A stretch of DNA of 64,000 nucleotides. Source: Chrysomallon squamiferum (Eukaryota; Mollusca; Gastropoda; Neomphalida; Peltospiridae). The position numbers were made by a program, and so were the translations under genes. How positions within the stretch are numbered: position 1 is the first letter of the stretch; every line of letters starts with the position of its first letter. Below, piece after piece: positions 1 through 13,023 of this stretch. The stretch spans positions 33,969,254 through 34,033,253 of the forward strand of contig CM022672.1 of NCBI GenBank assembly GCA_012295275.1, written 5' to 3'. A model generated the notes under the pieces. That model saw only the letters and a program-made list of their open reading frames with translations, did not search any database and was not told the DNA's origin.

Positions 1-235
1 TAATAATAATAATAATAATTAATAATAATAATAATAACAATAAAATAGTAATAATATGTAATAGTAGTAGTAGTAATAGTGACAGCAATTACAACAACAA
101 CAATAATAAAATAGTAAGTAATAGTAGTAGTACTAAAAATAATAATAGTAACAGCATAACAATAATAATAAATAATAAACAATAATAATAACAACAACAA
201 TAAAATAATAATAAAATAAATTTTAAATAAATAAA
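1..235. repeat. Imperfect AAT/AGT/ACA trinucleotide microsatellite
   Basis: The window opens inside a compound trinucleotide array of AAT with AGT and ACA interruptions. No coding signal is visible in it. Confidence 0.9.
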
Positions 236-845
236 TAAACTTTAAAAAAAATACATGCCTAGTTCCAAACCACTTTGAGTTCCATTAATAAAACCTGGTC
301 ACAGTTAACTGTTTAAAACCAATTTAAATTCATGAGGTACGAATAAATTATTATTTTTAATTTACATGAATACAAAGCAGAATGAAGGAAATTTGTGTAA
401 ATCATTTTTTACACAAAGAAGATCAGAAATTTTATTTAGAAACTTTCAAAATGTGAATTTGCTTTGAACAACACAATAATTCAAACAGTCAATATTATTG
501 GTAAATAAAAATGTAAAAAGTATGAAAATAAAGTGATGTACATTTCAAATTAATTTTTTTTTTAAAAGTGTTTTTTTTATCATTTCTCTTTCCCTTTGTT
601 TTAATAAAAACAAAAATAAATGTAGTAAAAACATTGATTATAATGATAATGATAATAATATAATGATTTAATGATGATAAAGATAATGATATTGTAGTGA
701 TAATGCTAATATGATAATTATGGTGATGATATGATAATAATGATAATAATTAGATGTTTACAAAGGTCATTTTTAATTTATTTTTTGTCATAAAACAAAA
801 TTTATTTCTATTTATTTATTTTAATATTTAATTATTTATTTATTA

Positions 846-886
<41 letters not shown>

Positions 887-1097
887 AAAATTAGTAAGTA
901 TTAATAATAATGAAAAATAAATACCAAAAGATTGTAGGTGTGTGTGCGTACTTCCATGTGTGTGTGTATGTGTGTGTGTGTGTGTATGTGTGTGTATGTG
1001 TCTGTCTGTCTGTCTAAAAATGTTCAGTAGCTACAATAAACTATGCTCAATGAAAAAAACAACAACAAACACTTACCAGTTACATAGAATTAACTTC
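236..1097. other. Non-coding AT-rich sequence with simple repeats
   Basis: I see no exon here. The stretch holds poly-T runs, a GAT/AAT-rich patch (640-760), an ATT array (843-884) and a TG tract (958-1012). It is either downstream flank of the AKNA-like gene or an intron of it. Confidence 0.6.
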
Positions 1098-1495
1098 AGT
1101 ATCAGACAGGTAATATAACACAGTAAACATATGCTCAATGAAAAAACAAATATAACAACAACAAACAACACTGTATTTAACACTGAGTTAACATGTAGAA
1201 TTAACTTCAGTATCAGACATGTAATACAACACTGTATTTAACACTGTGTATTAGTAACATGTATTACACACAAATATAACTGTAGTATCAGACATGTAAT
1301 ACAACACTGTATTTAACACTGTGTATTAGTAACATGTATTACACACAAATATAACTGTAGTATCAGACATGTAATACAACACTGTATTTAACACTGTGTA
1401 TTAGTAACATGTATTACACACAAATATAACTGTAGTATCAGACATGTAATACAACACTGTATTTAACACTGAGTATTACACACAAATATAACTGT
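1098..1495. repeat. 75-bp tandem repeat, about four to five copies
   Basis: The phrase tatcagacat recurs at 1211, 1286, 1361 and 1436, an exact 75-bp period. Each unit holds acatgtaatacaacactgt and a TGTATTAC-type element. The first and last copies are truncated and diverged. No coding function is evident. Confidence 0.85.
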
Positions 1496-2329
1496 ATTTC
1501 CCAGCCACCCAAAAACAGCAAAAGATTAAATGTTCTGATTACCTGTAAACTATGACCAGACTCAGACACTCAATACTCCATGAGTCAATAACAAATAATA
1601 TCAATCTGTCAACATTTACTTATTTAATGACTTTTATTTCTTCTTCTTCTTCTTCTTCTTCGTTCATTCTTTACAATCCATTCTTTATATTGAAGCACTG
1701 GAGCAAAGCTAAAGGAACGGCAAATGTATGTGTTGACCTGAAGGGTGACAAATGTGTTTTAAAAAAGTCAATACTCTGATTCAGTCCAGAAATAAAATCC
1801 TGTTGTATTTTATTGTGTATGTCAGCTCAAATGCATGATTTATGCATTGACGTCTCAAGAATAATCACAATAATTTTTGTATTGTGTATGTTGGCTCAAA
1901 TGAATGATTGTATGTTGTCATATTGAGAAAGGTTATTAAAAAAATATATAAAAAAATAATTAAAAACGTGAGGTTGAAAGAGAAAGAGAAAGATTTATAG
2001 TTAGTTATACAAGTACTATTTGAATAGCCCTATGTGTGATAAACAGGTTTATTTAACAGGTTAAATACTGGCTGTTTACAAATACAGATGTTTCCAGTTT
2101 GGATAGACTGCCAGGTAAGTTAAAAATAACATATGTAAAAAGGTAAATGTAATTTGCTTATTCGTCAAAAGTCAAGCTTTGAATTTGTTTTTTTTAATCT
2201 GTAATTGTTATTCATGTTATGACTGTTTGTTGATAGATTAATAAAAAATAGAGTTGTTGTCAGTTTTGTTATAGATCATAGACCCATTTACAGTGCAAAC
2301 AGAACATGTAACAGACAATACAGTTACAC
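1496..2329. other. No recognised gene; a short TTC array and one open minus-strand segment
   Basis: A TTC array lies at 1640-1661. On the minus strand an acceptor-like TTCAG near 1739 precedes an open segment ending in an arginine run and a stop near 1627. Its splice phase does not fit the last confirmed exon of the AKNA-like gene, so I do not call it an exon. Confidence 0.4.
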
Positions 2330-3193
2330 ACAGACACACACACACACATATATATACATACATGCACTTGTGCATATATAAATGAACATGCAAACATATA
2401 TAATAAACACACACACACAGGGAGTCAAACATAAAAATACATACATATCAATAAATTATATATAAAAAACCCCATTCATTTCAACACACACACACACACA
2501 CACACATACACACATATATATTCACAAAGTAAATGTATATGGACTGATATATAACCACTATCTGAAATATGAATATCCTAAAATGTACACACACACTTTA
2601 TAAATTGTTCTGCATTTTAGTAAAAAACATCACCTATATAACATTACAGATTAATAATATTAACTACATTTTTACAAATAAAGATTGTAGATTTTTCACA
2701 TTCTTACCAAGGATTTCAGAACAAGCTTTTGTTTATGTATGTATGTTTGTGTGTCTGCGTGAATGTATAACTGCATGTACTTTTGGATGTGTGTGAGCAT
2801 GTATATTTTGTTTTAATGTATGTTTGTATGTATGTATGTATGCATGTGTTTTGTATGAATCTGTTTTTGTGTATGTATGTATGTGTATGTTTCTGCATCA
2901 TATATATATGTATTTATGAGTGTTTATATATATATATATTTGTGTATGTATGTGTATATTAATGAATGTTTATTTATGTGTGTCATGTCTGTGTATCTGT
3001 GTGTGTGTATGTCTGTGTGTGTGTGTTTGCAGATATAAATACATATTTACCAATGTAAGTGTTTGTATATATGAGAGCATGTATGAGTGTATATATGTGT
3101 AGGTGTGTGTGTGTGTGTATATAAATGTGTGTACTTGTGTGTATGTCTGTCAGTTTGTGTGTATCATTGTGTCTTTCTGTCTGTGTGTCTGTA

Positions 3194-3240
<47 letters not shown>
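2330..3240. repeat. CA/TG dinucleotide-rich region
   Basis: Successive CA tracts (2330-2420, 2485-2515) and TG/TGTA tracts (2735-2900, 2985-3240) are broken by AT-rich DNA. Long apparent reading frames here are Cys/Val/Tyr or Thr/His repeats produced by the dinucleotides and are not genes. Confidence 0.9.
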
Positions 3241-3241
<1 letters not shown>

Positions 3242-4250
3242 GAGATTATATTCTAACACTAACCATCTTCAGTACAGCTCACTTCAGGAATCACATACAA
3301 CGACGTCAACGTCCACATCAGTGACTTCGTCATCTTTATGTCACACTGACTACTTCTTTTATAAACACCTGAATATTTAACTTTACAGATCTGAAATGCA
3401 TTTCTCTGCAGAAACCTCCAAACACATGTAAATCCATTCTGATCCTCAAAATAATGAAATGATATGTTTTTAAATCTTCAGTCCAAATTCCTGAAATGAT
3501 CTTAGTTTGTGTATTTCCAACTAGTTGGGTTTGAAGTTTGATAAAACGTCAAGAAATATGAAGAGGATATCTTTAGAGTGATTGCTTCATTTTTTTCTTT
3601 TTTAAAAATTTTGTTTTACAAAAGAATTTTCCAAAAGAATCTTAACATCAGGCTTTCCATGTACATCATTTTTCCTTTAGTTCCATTCGACTGTCTTACA
3701 ATGTATAACATGGATGTTTTAATTTCTTTTGTGTTACAATATATTACACAGTATTAAGTGAAAACATTATTGTTTTACAAAGTATTTCTTTTTTACTGTT
3801 ACATTCTTTAAAACATCAAAGAAAAACAAAAAATTCCTTCTCAGACTAAGCTAAGTCAGGTAGGAACCTAGTCAAGGTAAGTATACACTTAATATTATAA
3901 TCCACATTTGTCCAGGTGAGGGTTTAAGCTGAAATTAGTACTTACAGACATACCTGTATACTTTTCTTATTGTTATCTGACTGAGTGAATCAGGTGTGTC
4001 AACAGGTGATCAAAAAACCCTGGACACAATAATTCATTAGTATGACAGGTGAAAAACATGTTAATTGTATTATCACCTGTACAGGTAATTAACACCTGAG
4101 TCTGCTTATACACACACACACACACACAGACACACAAACACAAACACATATTCTAATAGATATATTTTTCATAACCAGCTGTTTCTTTTTAGTTTTAGTC
4201 TTTTTATGAAATTAATATATTTTCTCTTTCTTTTTGTTTCTCAAGTTCTT

Positions 4251-4286
<36 letters not shown>

Positions 4287-4386
4287 TATGAAGTCTAGGT
4301 AAATAATCAGTTATTACATAAATTCAAACGAAATATCACAAATACTACAAAATGAATTTTCTTTTAAATATATAATAATAATGATA

Positions 4387-4421
<35 letters not shown>

Positions 4422-4519
4422 AATCATAATAATGAAAAATGGTAACAGGTTAAACCTCTGAAAAACGAACTTCTGAAATAACGGAATATGTATTACATTG
4501 ATATTTCTATTTCAGACAG

Positions 4520-4554
<35 letters not shown>

Positions 4555-4905
4555 TATAAAAATATATACATTAAAAATATGTAATAAAAGAAAAGGGGTG
4601 CAATTAAAAATAAACAAGTGAAAAATATACATATAAAAATAAAAATAAAATAAAAGAAATAATAATAATAATAATAATAACTTACTCAGGTAAAATCTAT
4701 ATAATATTGATTTATATACATATATATATCTATATCTATAATATGTATATTATTTATTTATTTATTTATTCATACAATTATTATTATTATTATTGTTGTT
4801 GTTGTTGTTGTTGTTGTTATTGCTGTTACTATTATTATATATATAAAGCTCTACACACAACCAACAGTGTCTTACAAAAACGACATCGTCGCTCTGTACA
4901 CTCAC
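3241..4905. other. Flank or intron 3' of the AKNA-like large exon, with one possible terminal exon
   Basis: Mostly non-coding, with CA (4257-4285), GAT (4385-4420), AT (4525-4551) and AAT (4660-4680) tracts. A CpG-containing patch on the minus strand (3284-3333) could be a terminal exon. It would start at 3333 after AAAG in phase 1, matching the upstream donor, and read Asp/Val-rich codons to a TGA at 3284-3286. The acceptor is weak, so this is only a candidate. Confidence 0.3.
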
Positions 4906-7375
4906 CTGGTGTTGGACTACTGAACACAGACGTCGCTCTGCCCTGCGACTGCGTCCCTGATGTCAGCACCGCCCTGCTGGCAACAGCACCACCGATCTGC
5001 AGCAGCTGCGCGTGCTGCGCCGGCGACGCGGTCCCCCCCGTCTGGGCGTGGGAGGGGACGGGGGAGTCGGCGTGGAGGGTGATCTTCGCCCCAGCCTCAT
5101 CTGGTCGATGGTCAGCTCGGCCAGCGCGTACTTGGACAGCAGGCGGTCGTAGTCCTTCTGCAGCTGCTGCACCAACTCCGTCGCCTGCTTCCTCTTCTGG
5201 AACTCCTGCTTCAGCCGCAGCGTCATCTCCCCGGGAGGCTTGTCGCTGCTGCCGCCCCCGTCAGCGACGATGCTGTTGTCGTGGTTGTCCATGGTGAGGC
5301 GGGTGATCTGGGAAATGGACATGTGCGTGGGCTTGACCGGTCCACTTCGGCCGGAGATGTTCGTCGTGCTTTTGCTCTTCAGTTTCTGAGTGTGGACGTC
5401 GTCACTCGGGGAAGGTTGGGGTAGCAGACGTTTCGCTCCTTTCTCTCCAGGTCTGGGAGTCTTGGTGATGTTGTTGTTGCTGTTGCTGCTGTTGTTGGTG
5501 GTGGTGTTGTTCTCGAAAAAGCTCTCTTCAGACTTAGCCTTGGAGAGTCTCTTCGACGACCTCGCTGTTGTTGCTGGTCGAGAGTGGTTGTCTGCAGACG
5601 TTGTTGACAGGAAACTCGCCGATGATGATGGTCGAGAGGGGGACGATGCTGATGTTGTTGTTTCCTGGTTCTTTTGTTGTTGGTAGTTTAGCTGCTGTTG
5701 TTGTTGGTACTGTTGAAGTTGTTGTTGTTGTTGCTGGTACTGTTGAAGCTGTTGTTGTTGTTGTCGTTGCTCTTGCTCGTATTCTTGAAACTGCTCTTCT
5801 TTCTGCAGTTGTTGATGTTGCTGAAATTGTTGCTGATGTTGCTGCTGATAATGCTGAAGTTGCTGTTGTTGTTGTTGTTGTTGTTGATACTGCTGCAGCT
5901 GGTCCTGTTGATGCTGTTGATCTGTTTCTGTGCTCTCTGGTTTCCTGTCTCGGTTCACTGAATTGTTTTTCACGGTCTGTGATTCCAGCAGCCCATCCCT
6001 GCCACCGAATGCGTCCGACTGGAAACTGTGACCACTGACCTGACTGGAACGACGGCTGCTGTGGTTGGAGGAGTACGTCAGAGCCCCAGAATTCACCGAA
6101 TCTCTGTGCCTGCTGCTGCTGATGCTGCTGTTGTTGATGATGCCCCCACCAGTGATGAGGAAGAGCTCGTCATCAACTCCTGTTCTCTGGAATATTCGCG
6201 GACTGTCACTGGACCTGTGGAACAGTTCCAACTCGTCTATCTCCCTCTGCTGCTGGTCCCCGAAAGCTACATCGGCGGCTCTGTCGATGAACTCGGCGTT
6301 TCTGTTTCGCTGGTACAGCAGCAGCAACGCTTCCTCCGGGAGACCTCGGGGAAAGACTTGTTGCTCACCGTCGTCTGCGAACTGGGGGACGCGGGTCGGC
6401 CATTTTGCTGGAAGAACTTTCCCGGGAGAACCGCTGCGGAGCTGCTGCTGTTGTTGTTGCTGTTGTTGCGACTCTCCTGTCTGAAGAACTCGCTGATGGT
6501 GTTGGAGTTGTCGGCGTCCTTCTGGAGAAACTCGTCGACGTTGTCAAGGGGGTCGGGCGGCTCCTTCAGACCGAGTTGCTCCTCCTGCTCCTGCTCCTCC
6601 TTCTCGAACTCGCCGGTTGAGTTCTTGTCGTCGAAAACGTCGCCGTCGTCGATGAGCACCCCGAGCTCTCTCAGCTGGTTGTAGTACTCCTCGCTGAACA
6701 GCTCCTTCGTCCTGCTGTCCCCCCGGCTCCTCCGTCCGCTCGGCTCCTTCTCCTCCAAGTCGGCGAAATCGTCCGACTTCCCTAACAGGCTCACGCCGTC
6801 CAGCAGCGGCTTCTTAGGAGCCGGTCCTCTGTCCCCGCCCAGGTCAAAGGAGCCCGACTCGAGGAGGAGCAGGAGTCGCTGGGGAGAGTCTCCTCTGTTC
6901 TGGAAGTCGTAGCTGTCTGTTATCGAGGGTTTCTCGAAGCTGAGGTCGTCCTTGGACGCTTCCAGTTCACTGATGTTGACACTCTGGTCGTCTAGGAGTC
7001 TTTGGTCCTCATCATCATCATCATCGTCGACGTTGTCAAAGCTTGTCTGGAGTTGTCTCAGCGTGGACGCGTTGGACAGCTTGCCGCCGTCGAAGCCGGA
7101 GTCTGACCAGTGGCTGCCGGGCGGTTTGTAGTAGCCGAGGTCGTCACGAATTACACCATCGTCGTCAATGAAAAAACCATTAGCACCTGAAAACACAACA
7201 CAACCATTAGCACCTGAAAACACAACACAACCATTAGCACCTGAAAACACAACACAACCATTAGCACCTGAAAACACAACACAACCATTAACACCTGAAA
7301 ACACAACACAACCATTAGCACCTGAAACACAACACAACCATTAGCACCTGAAAACACAACACAAACCATTAGCAC

Positions 7376-7407
<32 letters not shown>

Positions 7408-7430
7408 GTCTCTGTCAACCTGTCTCTCTC

Positions 7431-7469
<39 letters not shown>

Positions 7470-7510
7470 GTCATTAGTCCTGAAAACACAACCAGTATTA
7501 CAACATTACT

Positions 7511-7602
<92 letters not shown>

Positions 7603-8241
7603 TCAGGTGCTTATGGCATCTTTATTGACAATAAAACATCACTAACAAAATAGTGATTTCTCGTTCTAAATACACTTATTGTTATGTTCTGACATATTGT
7701 CAATAAAGAAGGCATAAATTGTCACTCCCTGAAATAAATATATTTAGTATATTTTCATATCCTGTTTATAAAAAAAATCAGTTAGCTGTCTTGAACAATA
7801 AACTGTTATTTACTACTAACACTTGTTGGGCTGATCATATATTTAGAATATTTCCAGATAATGTCAATACAAAAACCCTTACCTTCTGACACTAATAAAG
7901 TGTTATTATTGTTCACATTATGTGTTTTGAATACTAAATATATTTACTAAATATATATTCCTAATCACTGGTTTATCTGAAATGTATATACCTGTGTAGG
8001 CTGATAAAGATTATGTATTCTGAATAATTCCTGTTAATTATTTTGTTTGGTTCTTTATAAAAGTAACATATAGACAGTTAAACAAACATCGTAATTGTAT
8101 TTTTTAATACAATAAAAAATAGTTTGCAGAAATTCAGCTTTTATGTTTTAGAACATGAAAGTTAAAGAACAATATTTTCAAGTTTTATACATTAAGAATA
8201 AGAAGAATATTAACTTTCATTGGTACAAAGAACAGATAAAA

Positions 8242-8276
<35 letters not shown>

Positions 8277-8397
8277 CATATTAAAACTGTAAACTGATTT
8301 GACAGAATATTATTTTACAACAGATTTATAAAGCAGTGAGAATTAAAAAAGAAATAAATCTTTACTTACATGTTTAAGATGACAAAAAAAGAGTAAA

Positions 8398-8450
<53 letters not shown>

Positions 8451-11400
8451 AATAATAACAATCAGGAACATAATAATAATAATAATTAATTATTATTGTA
8501 ATATAACCCAATAATAATATATGATAATAATAATATATAACAACAATAATAAAACAATAATAATATATATCAATAATATAACATATAATATATATATTAT
8601 AACAATATATAAATAATAATATAATAATAAAATAAACAATAAACAATAACAATACCAATTATAACAATAACAATAACAATAACAATAACAATAACAACTT
8701 AGAAAAACAGAAAATCTGTAAAAAAAAATCCACATTTTTCTCTACTAATATAAAAAACCAAATACTTCAGAACATCTTCATATAACCCAGTATTACATGT
8801 ATGTACGTACGTGTGTGTGTGTGTCTGATTTCTCCAAACCCACTGGTATGTTTTAGCTATCACAAAATGACCAAAACCTTTTTTTTTTTTTTTATCTCTT
8901 AACCTTGTAGGACAGAGGCAAACCTTGGTAAGTGGAAGGTAAACAAAGCTCAGTTTATCATTAATCTTCAACAACAACAAAAATAAAAATCATAAATTTT
9001 CTCTCTGCCGGTTAAACCTGTGAGTTCACCATATGGATTTGTGTTTGCAAACAAATGTTTGGTTGGTAAAAAAGATGTTTTTTTTTTTATAAAGTATAAA
9101 AATAATCAAACAAGATTATACTGTCTGGTGGTTAGCTAGGTTGCTTCTTTTTTCCTTTTTCTTTTTTTGGTTTTGGTAATATGGATAATTTTTGTTTACA
9201 TACATAAAACACACACACACACATACATAAGCAGATAAATATAAATATAAATATAAATATATATATATATATATGTTGAATAAATAAGTAAAAAAATACA
9301 GTAAGTAAGTAAATAAATAAATAAATGAATACATATATAGGTAAATAATTAAATGAATAGATAATTACAAATATTTACCTTTTCACAAACTAACAATGTC
9401 AAAATTTCGCACATTAGTGAATGAACACAACAAAACCAGTTCTGTTCATCAAAGGACAAATATTTTTTTCCAGGCAAATCTGTAAGAATCTCTATTTAGT
9501 TCAGTTTTCATAGACACCTATAGGCCTATGTTGTTGATGTTTTTATATACACATATGATGAATTTCTATTCAGCAAATTTTTATAAACACCTATGCTATA
9601 TTTTTATTCATATATATATACATGTTGACTCTCTGTTTAGTTTAGGTATTTTTATATAAACATATTTGTTCAATCTCTATTTAGTAAAGTTTGATATACA
9701 CATATTTTCAATTTCTATTTACTTCATTTTCTTTTTTTAGACACACAAACACATCCTTAATCTCTATTTCACCAATTTTTATTTATATATCCATATATAC
9801 TGAATCTGTAGATTACTTGAATTCTTATATACAGAATAAACTCTATTTAGTTCAATTTTTAGACACTCACACACATACTGAATCTGAGTTCACTTCAAGC
9901 TTATATACAAATACACATCAAAAAGATAACAATCTGTTTCCATTTGAACAAACAAACTCATTTGAAGAGAAAACCTTGGAAGACATATCTGAAGAAGCTG
10001 AATGTATAAACGTATGTAAGAACATTGTATACACCAAACAACACTGGTGTTGATGATGAGAGTGGAAGTAAAAATCAATTTGTTTCAGCAGAGAAAATAT
10101 TGGTAACAAATTGATCTGAGAGCAAACTGCAAAGTCACTGCAATCACAGTCACAGTGTGTGATTATGTGTGGTTGATTGGTTATTGACCTTTGTTTACTG
10201 CTAAATGATAATTTGTTATCGACAGACTTGATAATTGTAACAGTGAAATGTCTAGATGATGATGATGATGATGATGATAATAATAGCAGTAGTAGCAGTT
10301 GTAGTAGTAATAATAATAACAATGATAACAAATAATAATAATAATAATAACAGTACTACTACTACTACTACCACTAGCTATAATAATAACAATATATCAA
10401 CAACAATAATAATAATAATAGTAATAACATAGAAAAACTACTACTGCTTCTACTACTACTACTACTACTACTACTATATGAAATAATAATAGTAGTAGTA
10501 GTAGTAGTAATAGCGTAGAAATACTACTACTTCTTCAACTACTACTACTACTACTGTTTGAAATAATAATAATAATAATCATAACAGGTTTTTTTAGAAT
10601 GATATCTTCTAATAAAAACCCTTTTCATTTAATTTTTTTTATTTTTTTTTTTTAAATAAATAAATAATTACTTTTTTTTTTTTTATAAATATCAAAAACA
10701 AATATCCTAAAAAGACAGGATACTAACAAACTTTCTTGTCTTTTTTACTTAATATTTGTCTTCTGTGAGCTTTGTTGAATACCTACAACACACCTACTTT
10801 TGTATCAACAGATTTATCTTTCAAAAAGTACACTTATAAATAAATACCCTTTATCTAAACATAACCCACATATTTCAGATTGCAGAAACCTGTCCAAGAT
10901 ACAGGTGGGAGGGGTCTTTAAGGCACCACACCCCTTTTCTGCCCCTGACAAAAAGTTATAACGTTATTTTTATTCATTCATTGAAAAGCAATAAATCTTG
11001 TTTAATATTCTTTACACATTCAAGATAAACGTGCCAGGAATTTATTTTATTTATTATTATTATTTTTTTTTATAGTTTTTGAATAGTAGATATTTGATAT
11101 GTATTATATCCTATTAAAAGGGGTGAAGTGTTTGATTTTTTTTTTTTTTTTTTTTTTTTTTCGTTTACACAATTCTGAAGATTCTTTTTAAGGTATTAAA
11201 TGAGATCAATACTGGGTAAGTTATCTTGACTGAAGATATACTGTAGAAAAATGTGGGTTTTATAAAAGTGGATATTCATCATGAATATAATTTGATATCA
11301 AATGTGCATAATACCATACTGAAAATGTTTGGATCACATATGATTAAACCTTTAGTTCATGTAACTCCGATTTTGTTATTAATGCTATTGGTTTTTAATA

Positions 11401-11508
11401 TTTATGTTTATATTTTCTTCTTCTTCTTCTTCTTCTTATTATTATTTTGTTGTTGTTGTTGTATTTGTTATTATTATTACTACCTGCTTATTATCATTGT
11501 AGTTATTA

Positions 11509-11551
<43 letters not shown>

Positions 11552-11590
11552 CATACTACTACTGCTACAGTTATTCATTGCTATTACTGT

Positions 11591-11623
<33 letters not shown>

Positions 11624-12642
11624 AGATATTGCTATTAGAAAGACTATTATTATTATTACTATTATTATTATTACTGTTTACTATTATGATCATTATGCTT
11701 ATTATGCTTATTATTATTACTATTATTATTATTACTGTTTACTATTATGATCATTATGCTTATTATGCTTATTATTATTACTATTATTACTATGATTTGG
11801 TTATGCTATACACCCTTTAATCTTTATTCAAAATACTTAGTTTTCTGTTAATTCTGATAATCTTTGTTTAGAATTTCCACAAACTTTACTTAATCTCTTT
11901 AACAAAACCATTTGAAAACAAATTAAAAAAAAAAAAAAAAAAACAGCTATTTAACTATTCAAACAACAATTAGAACATACATAAATAAGTACCTTCCAAT
12001 TTCAGTTTACCTGTTGTATTTAATATTTAAACAGTAATTTGTATTTAAATGTCAACTTGAATACTTAATAACCATGGGCTGTTTTTGTTTTGGGTTTGGT
12101 GCATGTGTAATACTGATTATATTACACAGACATGTCATAAAGTGTTTTATTTTCATATAAACAGAAATAAAAATAAAAATTAAAAATATTCATAAGCTGA
12201 GAGGTAATTAATATTTTAAAGAAAATTTGATGAAGATAAATTTTCAATTTTTTTTTTTGTTTGTATTGTGGTTTAGAATCTCTTTAATTAAATTGGAATT
12301 TTAAAAATAAACTTTATTAATCAAATTGGATTTTTAAAAATAAACTTTATTAATCAAGAAAACTAATAGTAATTATACACCTCTGTATTAACACTAATTG
12401 TGAAACTGATAATTATATATGATGATTTAGTTAATCAGCTATTTGTTTAAATCTATAAAATGTTATAAGAAAAATTTTTTATTTTAGACTTTGTCACTTC
12501 CATCTGTTAACATAAACAGAAATAAATCTTGTTTAAAACAGATTTATATTAGCTGACCTTCCTGTCTCACTCATTAGAGCAATAGTGCACAGGATTGACC
12601 TAATAACAGACACACACAGACACAGACACAGACACACACACA

Positions 12643-12690
<48 letters not shown>

Positions 12691-12966
12691 GACAGACAGA
12701 TACTCAGGTCTCTCTATATAATGGTGAATTAGTGGTATTTATTATTATTACTATTATTATTATTAATGATAATAATACTACTAATAATAAAAACTAACAA
12801 CAAATACCATTCATACAATTACATTGTTGTTGTTGTTGTTATTATTATTATTATTATCTTATAAACTATTTTTTTTTTTAAATGTTTTTTACTTACTTGA
12901 AGCAGAATCTCTCAAAATGCCGTTATCATCCAGGTCAAAATCATCACTAATACTGGGAAATGCCAT
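4906..12966 (-). CDS. AKNA-like coiled-coil and poly-Q protein gene
   Basis: Two coding exons are supported. The start exon is 12966-12897 (ATG at 12966, donor GTAAGT, ends in phase 1). The large exon is 7186-4906 (acceptor CAG at 7189-7187; donor GTGAGT after 4906, also phase 1). The encoded protein begins MAFPSISDDFDLDDNG, then has acidic and Ser-rich segments, a long Gln-rich stretch (about 5680-5930), and a coiled coil ending KYALAELTIDQMRLG then AKITLHAD. From memory this ending resembles the conserved segment of AKNA, a centrosomal microtubule-organising protein once described as an AT-hook factor. The frame shifts twice, within 6270-6475 (CAG/CAA tract) and at a C-run 5089-5092. Each shift is explained by one missing base, so either the assembly has indels or the gene is damaged. 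The 3' end is not established. Confidence 0.6.
7181..7378 (-). repeat. 27-bp minisatellite made of a copied splice acceptor
   Basis: Eight near-identical units each read, on the minus strand, TGTTTTCAG followed by GTGCTAATGG. This is the true acceptor and first bases of the large AKNA-like exon. The period is 27 bp (nine codons); one 26-bp unit is compensated by a 28-bp neighbour. The first five upstream acceptors would lengthen the protein by nine-residue steps without changing frame. Confidence 0.85.
7379..7600. repeat. TCTG and TC microsatellites
   Basis: A TCTG/TC mixture (7379-7462) is followed by an almost pure TC array (about 7505-7581) and a short AT array. They lie directly upstream of the acceptor minisatellite, inside the AKNA-like intron. 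Confidence 0.9.
8398..8695. repeat. AAT microsatellite grading into ACA/ATA repeats
   Basis: Pure AAT (8398-8449) is followed by interrupted AAT, ATA and finally a TAACAA hexamer array (8660-8695). The Tyr/Ile-rich reading frames across it are repeat artefacts. Confidence 0.9.
9480..9900. repeat. Degenerate tandem repeat, unit roughly 70-90 bp
   Basis: The phrase aatctctatttagt followed by a T-rich stretch and atacacatat recurs about six times with heavy divergence. It is intronic with respect to the AKNA-like gene. Confidence 0.6.
11415..11790. repeat. ATT/ACT microsatellites with a duplicated 67-bp block
   Basis: TTC, TTG, ATT and ACT arrays are followed by a duplicated block containing tgtttactattatgatcatt at about 11674 and 11737. 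Confidence 0.8.
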
Positions 12967-13023
12967 TCTGTGTCATGCCACTGTCATGCCACTGTCATAC
13001 AACTGTCATGTTTTTCACTTTAT
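12967..13023 (-). promoter_or_regulatory. 5' UTR with four overlapping upstream start codons
   Basis: An acceptor TTTCAG at 13029-13024 opens the exon that contains the AKNA-like start. Minus-strand ATGs sit at 13009, 12998, 12987 and 12976, exactly 11 nt apart. The first three open four-codon frames (MTVV, MTVA, MTVA), each ending in a TGA that overlaps the next ATG as ATGA. The fourth frame runs past the main ATG at 12966 in another frame. This should restrain translation of the main frame. Confidence 0.5.

Larger units (their letters stand above)
7601..12896 (-). other. Intron of the AKNA-like gene; no further exon recognised
   Basis: Bounded by the donor at 12896 and the acceptor at 7187. 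It holds AAT/ACA arrays (8398-8695), a degenerate repeat (9480-9900), AAT/ACT/GAT arrays (10257-10585), a T-run (11139-11161), TTC/ATT/ACT arrays (11415-11790) and CA (12600-12690). A plus-strand open stretch near 9915-10050 reads like protein, but it has no gene context and I did not call it. Confidence 0.5.

Noticed and set aside
2238-3380. Several 60-100 codon frames on both strands
   Set aside because: They are translations of CA/TG and TGTA repeats (Cys-Val, Thr-His patterns) without splice or start context.
4707-6684. Long plus-strand frames over the AKNA-like exon
   Set aside because: Antisense of the Gln-, Ser- and Asp-rich minus-strand coding sequence. The minus strand has the correct donor, acceptor and family motif.
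9691-10053. Plus-strand frame ending FEEKTLEDISEEAECIN
   Set aside because: The last part looks protein-like, but the first two thirds are repeat-derived, and it lies alone in an intron of a gene on the other strand.
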